Part shown: positions 1-5,588 of the stretch, in pieces
Position numbering within the stretch: the first letter of the stretch is position 1
Layout: each line of letters opens with the position of its first letter
NCBI GenBank assembly: GCA_028726925.1
Contig: JAQYPI010000008.1
Span: 1 to 8,803, forward strand
DNA: 8,803 bases
Origin: Caryophanales bacterium
GTDB taxonomy: Bacteria; Bacillota_I; Bacilli_A; RFN20; CAG-826
Reading direction: 5' to 3'
The notes under the pieces: generated by a model
What the model saw: only the letters and a program-made list of their open reading frames with translations
Databases searched by the model: none
What the model was told of the DNA's origin: nothing
Position numbers and translations under genes: made by a program

Positions 1-540
1 GGTCACGGAAGGGATCCATCCTCTATCGTGGATCTCTTTCAACCTTGCTAAAAGTTGAAGTTTTGTGGACTCGTTTTCTCTTCTAGATTCTTGAAGGACG
101 CGCCAAGCGATGCCCTTTTCTTGTATGGAGGAAATGACGGACGGATTGGAAAGGTTGAGGACATATATCGTTTTTTGAATCGAAACGAGCACCAAAAGAT
201 CTCCGGCGCTTGCGTATTCGTTTAATCCTTTAAACCAAATTCTTGGATCGCCGTGCTTCGTTCGTGGCCGATATAAAGAGGCAATAGAGGATACGATGGA
301 GTCTGATTTCACGAAGAAGGCGGAAAGAAGCACTTTGTTCTCAGGGCCTTGCTGTTGACGGGCATAGTCATGGAGACCCGAAATGTTTAGGAACCATCGA
401 ACGCCGGCGGTGGCGTCCATGATTGATTTCGACAAGCCGGTGCTAGTCGGAAACAAAAAAGCATACTCACCCGCCATTTTTGAAAGGAGAGGGATGAAAT
501 CGATTGGATTGTTTGCTTTCAAAAAAGGTGTGGAATTCAT
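1..540 (-). CDS. MvaI/BcnI-like restriction endonuclease, N-terminal part (runs off left edge)
   Basis: The reverse strand is open for 180 codons from ATG at 540 to the window edge, with an in-frame stop just upstream (547-549), so the C-terminus is missing. Residues 91-106 read RPRTKHGDPRIWFKGL, followed by a hydrophobic LLVLV stretch and IYVLNLS. I associate this N-terminal domain with larger proteins annotated as MvaI/BcnI family. At 163-179 LLARLKEIHDRGWIPSV resembles the opening of the BcnI-type catalytic domain. MvaI and BcnI are type II enzymes cutting CCWGG and CCSGG. The catalytic residues would lie beyond the edge, so activity and specificity cannot be judged. A second in-frame ATG at 477 is possible, but the reading between 540 and 477 looks protein-like. 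A TATAAT sequence 24 bases upstream fits the 540 start, although no clear ribosome-binding site is visible. No methyltransferase partner is seen in the window. The family call comes from remembered motifs, not a search. Confidence 0.62.
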   Translation of the reverse strand, partial: MNSTPFLKANNPIDFIPLLSKMAGEYAFLFPTSTGLSKSIMDATAGVRWFLNISGLHDYARQQQGPENKVLLSAFFVKSDSIVSSIASLYRPRTKHGDPRIWFKGLNEYASAGDLLVLVSIQKTIYVLNLSNPSVISSIQEKGIAWRVLQESRRENESTKLQLLARLKEIHDRGWIPSVT

Positions 541-563
541 CGCTGATTAGGGAAACAGCAATC

Positions 564-569
564 ATTATA
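564..569 (-). promoter_or_regulatory. Candidate -10 box for the restriction-endonuclease-like gene
   Basis: The minus strand reads TATAAT here. Transcription would start near 557 and leave a leader of about 16 bases before the ATG at 540. There is no convincing -35 hexamer at 16-18 bp spacing, so this is a weak call supported mainly by position. Confidence 0.35.
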
Positions 570-633
570 ACGGGTCCATTTTCATTTTGCTGGATTTTGC
601 GAAGCTTAAATCTCGAAAAGAGGGTAAAGGCGA

Positions 634-971
634 TGCGTTTTGATCAATGGCAAACTCGGGATCGGCAAGCAATACGTGAACAGACTCAAAAAGGCCTATT
701 CCGAAAAGGGGCCGTCGTGCTTTGTCCACGGAAACAAAGGGAAGGCGAAGGCGTGGAGGAAGGACCCCGAAACGGAAGGAAGGATACTCTCGCTTTACGA
801 AGGCAAGTACGCCGGCTTCAATTTCAGGCATTTTCTGGAGAAACAGAATGAGGAAGGGAGATCTCCATCACCTACAAACCCCTCCACCGAATCCTCACCG
901 CCGCCGGCTTCAGGTCGCCGAAGGGGCGCAAATCGAGGAAGGAGAAGGCCAAGCCTTTCAAGCACAAGTAA
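634..971 (+). pseudogene. IS1202-like (ISNCY) transposase, degraded N-terminal fragment
   Basis: The reading is spread over shifted frames. MRF at 634 belongs to one frame, then from 640 LINGKL is followed by GIGKQYVNRLKKAYSEKG and later GKYAGFNFRHFLEKQNEE. At about 856-860 the frame shifts and continues EISITYKPLHRILTAAGF and RSPKGRKSRKEKAKP, ending at TAA 969-971. This order (helix-turn-helix start, INGKL, a basic RLKK helix, YxFNxxHF, then YxxxxRIL-AGF) matches the N-terminal DNA-binding region of IS1202-like transposases as I remember them. The first helix-turn-helix is shortened, at least one frameshift is present, and the whole DDE catalytic domain is missing, so the fragment cannot be active. 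No terminal repeats were found around it, so the boundaries of the old element are unknown. It separates the restriction-like gene from the disrupted gene downstream. Confidence 0.6.
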
Positions 972-976
972 TCTGA

Positions 977-1154
977 GTTTTAATAACCATAGGAAGAAAC
1001 ATCCTGTGCTTTGCCGGAGAACAATCATATGCCCTCGTCGTGGGCGATACCTTGAAAAAGGGTTTGATAAGATAAAATCGAGAGGTTGTCGATTGTCTCG
1101 GGGAAGGGATATCACGCTTTGCTTAATTGGATTCTTGGCGAAAGGAATTTTTGA
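977..1154 (+). pseudogene. C-terminal remnant of an unidentified protein
   Basis: Two short frames read like one protein broken by a frameshift. The first, 977-1075, contains ITIGRNILCFAGEQSYALVV and GDTLKKGL. The second, about 1071-1154, reads DKIERLSIVSGKGYHALLNW and then ILGERNF, stopping at TGA 1152-1154. The stop is immediately followed by ATG 1155 of the next gene, the typical layout of two translationally coupled genes. That supports this being the true 3' end of an upstream operon partner rather than noise. Everything N-terminal to residue VLI is gone, replaced by the transposase fragment. I do not recognise the family. The coding quality is judged by eye and the frameshift site (about 1061-1073) is approximate. 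Confidence 0.4.
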
Positions 1155-1730
1155 ATGGCTAGAAGTGACGAGCTGCGCTGTCTGAATCTTGTATGCGATG
1201 CCTATTTTGAAAGGATCAACTCTCCAAAAATCGTCTTTGATAATTCCAAAAAGGAGCGGTTTAGCGTTTATCTTTCGTCTGCCGTCCCAAACCCAAACGA
1301 AAATGATTTTCCGGATTTCTTGTGCGACGGAGCGATTCTCGAACACTTTGTCGTGACTTCCTCAAAACAGAACCGGAAAGGCTCCCGTTTCCGCATAGAA
1401 AAACAGACAAGAGATAGAAAATTCGCTTCTTGCTTTGAGTCAGAACAGAAAGCCTTTCTCTCATCCGATTTTGAGAAGGGAAAAGCGGTGGTTTATCCCC
1501 ATCGCGAGATCTACGATGAGTTTACCTACGATTATTTCTTCCATTCCTTTCGCAGTAACATCGAAAAACATCTTAATTCCTTAAGGAAAGCGGATCATTC
1601 GGACCGCAAGGTAATCTTTCTTTTGGAGCAGCAAGGCGCAAGACTTCACGTCGAACAAAATGGTGCATTTGGCGGATTCTATTTATTAAGCAAAGACAAA
1701 AAAGCCCTCACGTTTCGTAAGCGTATTTAA
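1155..1730 (+). pseudogene. Unknown 258-codon gene, 5' part, disrupted by the IS66 element
   Basis: ATG at 1155 is preceded by AAAGGA at 8 bases spacing. The frame is open for 191 codons, but only the first 187 are native. The last codons (RKRI, stop 1728-1730) come from the IS end. The native sequence continues after the IS at 4286, giving a 258-residue protein. Visible features include FPDFLCDG (52-59), ILEHFVVTSSKQNRKGS (61-77), an aromatic stretch YDEFTYDYFFHSF (120-132) and VIFLLEQQGARL (153-164). The D-rich segment followed by ILEHF loosely recalls PD-(D/E)XK nuclease cores, but the expected ExK lysine is not evident, so no function is assigned. Its place beside a restriction-type gene and a lost upstream partner suggests a former two-gene defence operon, which is inference. 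As it stands the protein lacks its last 71 residues. Confidence 0.8.
1709..1716. repeat. Left copy of the 8-bp target-site duplication
   Basis: CACGTTTC directly abuts the left IS end (GTAAGCG...) and is repeated exactly at 4278-4285 next to the right end. Eight base pairs is the duplication length known for IS66-family elements. Confidence 0.95.
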
Positions 1731-1808
1731 ATCCGCGTTCTTTCAAATTCGAACCCGAATCGCCATGATTTCCGTGCCGAAAGGATGAAAGACGACATGG
1801 CAGAAGAC
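1717..1808 (+). repeat. Left 92-bp terminal inverted repeat of the IS66 element
   Basis: Compared without gaps to the reverse complement of 4186-4277, 83 of 92 positions match. Positions 1-26 are identical, 27-32 are variable, and 33-58 are identical again. The rest carries scattered changes. The tnpA start region is included: here AGGATG replaces AGGAGG, and an ATG lies at the same distance (80 bp) from the end as in tnpA. Confidence 0.9.
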
Positions 1809-1872
1809 GGTGCCGGACCAATGCCATTAGCCGAGCGCGTCGCGAAAGGGCGCGCGGCCTTGCCGATGCCCC

Positions 1873-1890
1873 GGCCGCGATCCCGCGGCC
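1873..1890. other. GC-rich hairpin just downstream of tnpC
   Basis: GGCCGCG (1873-1879) and CGCGGCC (1884-1890) pair perfectly around a 4-base loop, 7 bases beyond the tnpC stop. No T-tract follows on the minus strand, so it is not a standard intrinsic terminator. It could still stabilise the mRNA end or block read-through. Confidence 0.45.
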
Positions 1891-1897
1891 GTCAGCG

Positions 1898-3397
1898 TCA
1901 TTTCAGGTCGTATTTCTTGCAAAGCTCCCAAGGCAAAAGGTCGGAATAGTCACCCTTCGGGTCCCTGCCCGCGCAGAGCTCGAGGCACTTGGCGACGTAC
2001 TTCTCCGGATCGAGGCCGTTGGCCCTCGCGGTCTGCTGCAGCGTGAAGTAGGTCGCGGAGGACTCGGCCCCGTCGCCCGAGAAGGCGAAGAGGAAGTTCT
2101 TCCTGTCTATGACGAAGGGCTTGATCGCCCTCTCGCTTATGTTGTTGCTCATCTCGACGTGGCCGTTGTTGACGTATTCGACGAAGCCGTCCCACCTGTC
2201 CAGCAGGTAATGGGCGGCGTTCCCCAAGGCCGAGCCCTCCTCGTATTCGAAGGAGCCGAGGTAGCCCCTTATCTCGGCGAGGGCGGCCAGGTAATCGGGC
2301 CGGTTGCGCGCCTCCTTTATCCCGGCGGGGCCCAGGCCTTCCCTCTTGAATCCCGCCTCCCTGGCGAAGAGCGCGTCGATCATCCTCAGCGCCCCAAAGG
2401 CCACGGAGCCCTCCTTCTTCGCGTCCGGGAGCCCCTTCAGGTAATCGAAGAACTTGCGCCTGGCGTGCGCCCAGCAATAGCAGTTCTTGACGCCCTCGAG
2501 GAGCGCGTAGGCGCCCCAGGCGTCGGTCTCGAGCCAGCCGTCGTAGCCCCTCAGCACGGCGGCGGGGTGCTCGTGCCCGCGCCCGTTCTCGAAGGAATAG
2601 TAGTACACGGGATGGTCGTAGAACCCGGAGCAGAACACCCAGAGGTAGCATTTCCCCTTCTTCTCGAGCACGCACCGGAGCGTCGTCTCGTCCGAGTAGA
2701 CGGCCCTGGAGGCCGAGCCGAGGAGGCGTTCCAGGAGCAGGTCCGCTATGGGCTTCAGCAGCTCCGTCGAGCGCATCTGCCAGCGGCACATGTCCTGCCT
2801 GTCGACGCCCGCCGCGGCGAGGAGGAGCTTCTCCTGCCTGTAGTAGGGGATCCCGAGGAGGAACTTGTTGGCCATCAGCGCCGCGGCGAGCGACGGCGTG
2901 CAGACGGATTTCTGGAACGGGTCGGCGCTGCAATCCGGGTAGGCGATCGAGCCGTCCGGCGCCTTCGTCTTGTGGCGGACGTAGCGGACCACCTTGGCGA
3001 ACCCGCGCACCCAGACGCATTTGTAGCTGACCTCGCGGCCGATCTCCTCGTGGCCGTCGGGGAGCCCCCCGGCCCCGCCGGGCCATACGTGGACGGTCTC
3101 GGACGCCCTGGACTCGTACCAGGAGAGGTCCTTCTCGAACCCGGGCTTCCTGCCCCTTTTCCCCGCCTCCGGCTTCCTTTCCTTGGCATCCAGCGACTCC
3201 GCCTCGTCGAAGGCGTTGACGTCCTCCCTCCTCGGCCCGAACCGGTCGGCCCTTTCCTTGCGCGAGAGGGCGCGGAGCCTCTCGATCTCCGCCAGCGCCG
3301 CGTTGAGCTCCTCCTGGGCCTTCCTGAACCTGGCCTCCGCGTCCTCGAGCTCCGACGACACGCCCAAAACGAGCTTGATCAGCTCTTCCCTGGACAT
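1898..3397 (-). CDS. tnpC: IS66 family transposase TnpC (DDE)
   Basis: This is the catalytic transposase, which cuts and joins the IS ends. From ATG 3397 it is 499 residues, normal for the family. Residues 14-50 form a coiled-coil-like zinc-binding-upstream region (ELEDAEARFRKAQEELNAAL). A basic linker RGRKPGFEK follows at 81-89. The catalytic core shows D236 (YSDETTL), D292 (LETDAWGAY) and E422 (NNISERAIKPF), with the family signature CYCWAHARRKFFD at 307-318. The C-terminal stretch LLPWELCKKY (487-496) resembles the usual IS66 tail. The frame stays open upstream to a TTG at 3466 and a GTG at 3421. I prefer 3397 because a promoter-like TATAAT at 3428-3433 would place the transcript start near 3421, but a GGAGG at 3421-3425 makes the exact start uncertain. 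A gap of 108 bp separates it from tnpB. Confidence 0.93.
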   Translation of the reverse strand: MSREELIKLVLGVSSELEDAEARFRKAQEELNAALAEIERLRALSRKERADRFGPRREDVNAFDEAESLDAKERKPEAGKRGRKPGFEKDLSWYESRASETVHVWPGGAGGLPDGHEEIGREVSYKCVWVRGFAKVVRYVRHKTKAPDGSIAYPDCSADPFQKSVCTPSLAAALMANKFLLGIPYYRQEKLLLAAAGVDRQDMCRWQMRSTELLKPIADLLLERLLGSASRAVYSDETTLRCVLEKKGKCYLWVFCSGFYDHPVYYYSFENGRGHEHPAAVLRGYDGWLETDAWGAYALLEGVKNCYCWAHARRKFFDYLKGLPDAKKEGSVAFGALRMIDALFAREAGFKREGLGPAGIKEARNRPDYLAALAEIRGYLGSFEYEEGSALGNAAHYLLDRWDGFVEYVNNGHVEMSNNISERAIKPFVIDRKNFLFAFSGDGAESSATYFTLQQTARANGLDPEKYVAKCLELCAGRDPKGDYSDLLPWELCKKYDLK

Positions 3398-3427
3398 GCT
3401 CTCGAGCTCTTTTCTTTTCACCTCCAA

Positions 3428-3456
3428 ATTATACCGAAAAACCTTGCCAAAATCAA
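3428..3456 (-). promoter_or_regulatory. Candidate sigma-70-type promoter for tnpC
   Basis: On the minus strand, TTGATT (3456-3451) and TATAAT (3433-3428) are separated by exactly 17 bp. It lies in the tnpB-tnpC gap, in an AT-rich patch of an otherwise GC-rich element, so tnpC may be transcribed independently of tnpAB. Confidence 0.5.
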
Positions 3457-3471
3457 GAAAAAGCAAGGTTT
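3439..3471 (-). terminator. Terminator-like hairpin between tnpB and tnpC
   Basis: On the minus strand AAACCTTGC (3471-3463) and GCAAGGTTT (3447-3439) are perfect 9-bp inverted repeats around a 15-base loop, and the 3' arm runs into TTTTT. It could end tnpAB transcripts. It also spans the -35 box of the candidate tnpC promoter, so folding and initiation may be linked. The stem is only moderately GC-rich. Confidence 0.4.
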
Positions 3472-3505
3472 CATCGAACTTTTTTCGCGTTTTCGGGAGC
3501 GCTTG

Positions 3506-3847
3506 TCAGTATTCGGCGAGCGGCTTTTTCCTGATGCGCCCTATGGCCTTCAGCCCCATCAGCAGCCAGGTCATCTGCGCCTTGTCTATCTCCCTCGCCT
3601 CCTCGGCGGTCTCGGGCCAGCCGAACCTCGCGCCGTCGAGCTTGCGGGTATAGAGCCAGGTGCCCTCGCCGTCCTTCTCGAAGATCTTCAGGATCCTCTC
3701 CTTCTTGTTGCAGAAGACGAACACGCACCTCTCGCCCCTCCCGACGCGGCAGGACCCGACGAGCGCTCTCATCCTCTCCATGCCGAAGCGGAGGTCCGTG
3801 TGGCCGGGGTAGAGGTAGACGTGGTCCACCTTGGCGAGGTCTATCAT
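3506..3847 (-). CDS. tnpB: IS66 family accessory protein TnpB (Orf2)
   Basis: A 113-residue protein beginning MIDLAKVDHVYLYPGHTDLR, the family's usual opening (a short helix, then the YLxxGxTDLRxG pattern). Further recognisable segments are VFVFCNKKERILKIFEKDG and LYTRKLDGARFGWP, standard for the so-called IS66 Orf2-like protein. It is needed with TnpA for transposition in studied IS66 elements, though its biochemical role is not established. Length is normal and the frame intact. Its ATG (3847-3845) overlaps the TGA of tnpA by four bases (ATGA), implying translational coupling, which explains the lack of its own ribosome-binding site. A longer upstream extension in this frame lies inside tnpA and is not considered real. 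Confidence 0.93.
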   Translation of the reverse strand: MIDLAKVDHVYLYPGHTDLRFGMERMRALVGSCRVGRGERCVFVFCNKKERILKIFEKDGEGTWLYTRKLDGARFGWPETAEEAREIDKAQMTWLLMGLKAIGRIRKKPLAEY

Positions 3848-4197
3848 AGCCCGAGCATCTCCATGACCTCGGGGAGCCTGCCGACGTCGAACCGCAGGGT
3901 GAACCCGCGATGCTCCATCACCACGACCCCGGACCGGAACTGCATCAGGGGCGCCGGATCCTCCGCCGCCTCCCTCGCGGGGGCGACCACGTCGACGAAG
4001 TCCCCGTCCGTGGGCCTCGCCTTCTCCGAAAGCCCCCATTCCGAGCAAACCATCTGCCCGTATTTGCACTTCCATCCCCAGAGGGTGGATTTGCTCACGC
4101 CGTATTTCTGGGCGACGGCCTTCAGCTCGTGGCCCTCCATCACCTGGCGGACCAGGTCGATCTTGAACGAGGTTAGGTATGAATTGTCTTTCGCCAT
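3844..4197 (-). CDS. tnpA: IS66 family protein TnpA (Orf1), helix-turn-helix
   Basis: A 117-residue protein that starts MAKDNSYLTSFKIDLVRQVM, then VAQKYGVSKSTLWGWKCKYG at 28-47, a clear IS3/IS66-type helix-turn-helix expected to bind the IS ends. The C-terminal half (FRSGVVVMEHRGFTLRFDVG) resembles the usual IS66 Orf1 tail, which normally carries residues on a short beta-rich segment. An AGGAGG lies 9 bases upstream of the ATG. It is the first gene of the tnpABC block and overlaps tnpB by four bases. The start region sits inside the right terminal inverted repeat, so the DNA it may bind overlaps its own translation start. Length is normal and no lesion is seen. Confidence 0.92.
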   Translation of the reverse strand: MAKDNSYLTSFKIDLVRQVMEGHELKAVAQKYGVSKSTLWGWKCKYGQMVCSEWGLSEKARPTDGDFVDVVAPAREAAEDPAPLMQFRSGVVVMEHRGFTLRFDVGRLPEVMEMLGL

Positions 4198-4277
4198 GTC
4201 GTGTTTCCTCCTTTTGGCGCGGAAATCATGGCGATTCGGGTTCGACTGTGGAAGAACGCGGATTTAAATACGCTTAC
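4186..4277 (-). repeat. Right 92-bp terminal inverted repeat of the IS66 element
   Basis: Inverted copy of 1717-1808 with 9 mismatches and no gaps. It includes the tnpA ribosome-binding site and first four codons, so the repeat reaches into coding sequence. Confidence 0.9.
4207..4212 (-). promoter_or_regulatory. Ribosome-binding site of tnpA
   Basis: The minus strand reads AGGAGG, 9 bases before the tnpA ATG. The matching position in the left IS end has been changed to AGGATG. Confidence 0.8.
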
Positions 4278-4285
4278 CACGTTTC
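4278..4285. repeat. Right copy of the 8-bp target-site duplication
   Basis: CACGTTTC, identical to 1709-1716, immediately after the right IS end. Confidence 0.95.
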
Positions 4286-4500
4286 TAAAGGAATACGCGG
4301 AAGATGTTGATTACCTTGTTTATTTTGCTCTGGACGCAATCGAGATTCTTGATCTTTCGAGAATCGTAACTTTGTTGGAATCCTCGGAAGAGTTCCCCTC
4401 AATAAAAGGCGGAAGGCTTCATGACGTTTGTGTGGATTTGTTCATCGATTTGTTCATTCGAATGAACGCTTTTCCCGCCTCTGAGTCAAAAATTCCTTAA
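4286..4500 (+). pseudogene. Unknown 258-codon gene, 3' part, separated by the IS66 element
   Basis: After the right target-site copy the reading continues LKEYAEDVDYLVYFALDAIE, in frame with the 5' part when the IS and one duplication copy are removed. The joined coding length is 562 + 215 = 777 bases, exactly 258 codons plus the TAA at 4498-4500. This C-terminal part has DLSRIVTLLESS, then HDVCVDLFIDLFIRM, a mix of helices with no known catalytic motif that I can name. An open frame extends back to a GTG at 4201 through the IS end, but that is a fusion with IS sequence. Without its own start and ribosome-binding site this fragment is unlikely to be translated usefully. Confidence 0.8.
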
Positions 4501-4593
4501 GAGAGGGGAAGGGAAAACGGTTGGATGGCGGAGATTCAATGCGCCGCCTATCTCGGTAAAAGATTTTCAAAGGAGTCTTGTCTTGCTGGGACG

Positions 4594-4667
4594 ATTGTAG
4601 GCCCATAAGAACTGCAGAGCTTCAAACGCAATCAAATACTCGATTTCGCGGAATGGGGGCCTACAAT
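4594..4667. repeat. 11-bp perfect inverted repeat, 74-bp unit in the leader of the AbiTii gene
   Basis: ATTGTAGGCCC (4594-4604) is repeated inverted as GGGCCTACAAT (4657-4667) around 52 bases. The right arm ends 21 bases before the ATG of the AbiTii-domain gene, close to its GGAGG. It may be a long hairpin in the mRNA leader, a paired operator, or a small mobile unit. The sequence alone does not decide. Confidence 0.7.
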
Positions 4668-4688
4668 GAAGGCGGAGGATAAATCAAA

Positions 4689-5408
4689 ATGTCTAGTTTC
4701 ATGAATGAAATTGTGTCAAATGAGATTTCACTTGAGGAAGGATTGCAGAGATTACTCGTTATTGCCAACAAAACCGAGAACAAGCGATTATCGGAATGGT
4801 GCGTTCAAGAGCTAAATGGTTATAAAACTCCTGCCGATCTCCCGGATTATCGGAAGTTTACAAGCAGGAACATTGCATATTCTGGGCTTAACGGCCATTT
4901 CCAAATGACAAATACTCCGATTGGACCAGGGTTTTTATCTAGCAAAACCTTAAATGACGTTGAGAAAGTCAATTTGTTTGAAGGCGTTGCAGAAGTGGAA
5001 AAGAGAATGTCCCTGCAAGAGAATATCTATAGAGACTTAACGCCTCTTGCTAGCGAAGTCTATCAAAATACCAACAAAGAAGGCATTGGCGTGATGTGCA
5101 CATCGATCAGACAACTGATTCCCGCCTCTTTCTATTCCTCGGTTTACTCAAACGTGAAAACTAGGATTATTAACTTGCTGTGTTCTTACGAGGAAGCGAG
5201 GGTTGACCTCGATAAGCTAGACGTTACAAAGAATCAAGCCAAAGCCCTTCGTAAAAAGAACAGCGCCATCTACAAAGCCGTTGTTGTCGATGGCGAGACA
5301 TTTACTTTCGCGTCAAAAGAAAAGAAAGTATTTTGGAATATCCTTGTTCCGATAATTATAGGGCTAATCGTCGCTGTTATTGGTAAGATTTTGACTTCCC
5401 TCTTTTAG
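4689..5408 (+). CDS. AbiTii-domain protein with C-terminal membrane helix
   Basis: The N-terminal 180 residues match the pattern I know for the AbiTii domain. A first helix (IVSNEISLEEGLQRLLVIAN) is followed by LSEWCVQELNGY and ADLPDYRKFTSRNIAYSG. The domain is named after the AbiT abortive-infection system of Lactococcus lactis, so a role in phage exclusion is likely but not shown here. The middle holds amphipathic helices (VEKVNLFEGVAEVEKRMSL, TRIINLLCSYEEARVDLDKL). The C-terminus is one strong membrane segment, about 215-236 (FWNILVPIIIGLIVAVIGKI), so the soluble part probably faces the cytoplasm as a tail-anchored protein. GGAGG at 4674-4678, 10 bases upstream, supports ATG 4689 over the next ATG (codon 5). 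It stands alone, with a 180-bp gap before the convergent HNH gene, and its AT-leaning composition differs from the IS and the AIPR gene. No obvious AbiTi partner is visible. Confidence 0.8.
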   Translation: MSSFMNEIVSNEISLEEGLQRLLVIANKTENKRLSEWCVQELNGYKTPADLPDYRKFTSRNIAYSGLNGHFQMTNTPIGPGFLSSKTLNDVEKVNLFEGVAEVEKRMSLQENIYRDLTPLASEVYQNTNKEGIGVMCTSIRQLIPASFYSSVYSNVKTRIINLLCSYEEARVDLDKLDVTKNQAKALRKKNSAIYKAVVVDGETFTFASKEKKVFWNILVPIIIGLIVAVIGKILTSLF

Positions 5409-5588
5409 AGTGGTTGGAGCGCACAATAAGCACCGGCTGCCTCTCGCGTTTTTTAGAGCGCGTTTATTCGCTGGCGAAGAAGCCAAGGATGTGAATTGAT
5501 GTCCGTGAGGTTTCGCGATTCAGCAAGAATAGGGAAATCATGATGCTCTTTTTAAGACTCGATTAATCCGCCTCCCATCGTTGCTTTC

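Larger units (their letters stand above)
1717..4277 (-). mobile_element. IS66-family insertion sequence, complete, 2561 bp
   Basis: The element begins GTAAGCGTATTTAAATCCGC at 1717 and ends with its reverse complement at 4277. Starting with GTAAGCG and being flanked by an 8-bp duplication are both typical of IS66. It carries the standard three genes in the order tnpA, tnpB, tnpC, all on the minus strand, with every frame intact and the DDE residues present in TnpC. It is clearly richer in G+C than the genes on either side, which suggests recent arrival from a different background. The perfect outer 26 bp of both ends and the perfect target duplication also argue for recent, possibly still mobile, insertion. 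It interrupts the gene at 1155-1716/4286-4500 in its 188th codon. Confidence 0.95.

Noticed and set aside
494..550. 18-codon plus-strand frame with a good GGAGAGGG upstream
   Set aside because: It is antisense to the start of the restriction-like gene and the purine run is the complement of its coding sequence.
795..1346. 183-codon minus-strand frame opposite the transposase remnant
   Set aside because: It runs antisense to the transposase fragment and the start of the disrupted gene, and no family features are visible.
1797..1949. 50-codon plus-strand frame beginning MAEDGAGPMP inside the left IS end
   Set aside because: Its ATG is the decayed copy of the tnpA start, the ribosome-binding site is damaged, and it runs antisense into tnpC.
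2159..4267. 702-codon open frame on the plus strand
   Set aside because: It lies antisense to intact tnpC, tnpB and tnpA, is rich in repetitive A, G, R, P, E and V residues typical of GC-rich shadow frames, and has no recognisable domain.
4201..4500. 99-codon plus-strand gene starting at GTG 4201
   Set aside because: Its first part is IS66 end sequence; the native part is the 3' end of the disrupted gene.
4525..4608. 27-codon frame after the disrupted gene
   Set aside because: Very short, no recognisable features, and it ends within the inverted repeat; chance is the simplest explanation.
4594..4667. Retron or CRISPR-like non-coding RNA
   Set aside because: There is only one inverted repeat pair, no reverse transcriptase or Cas gene, and no repeated spacer pattern anywhere in the window.
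5409..5588. Shared terminator between the convergent AbiTii and HNH genes
   Set aside because: The T-run at the CTCTCGCG/AGAGCGCG stretch has only a 4-bp possible stem, and no convincing hairpin with a T-tract was found.
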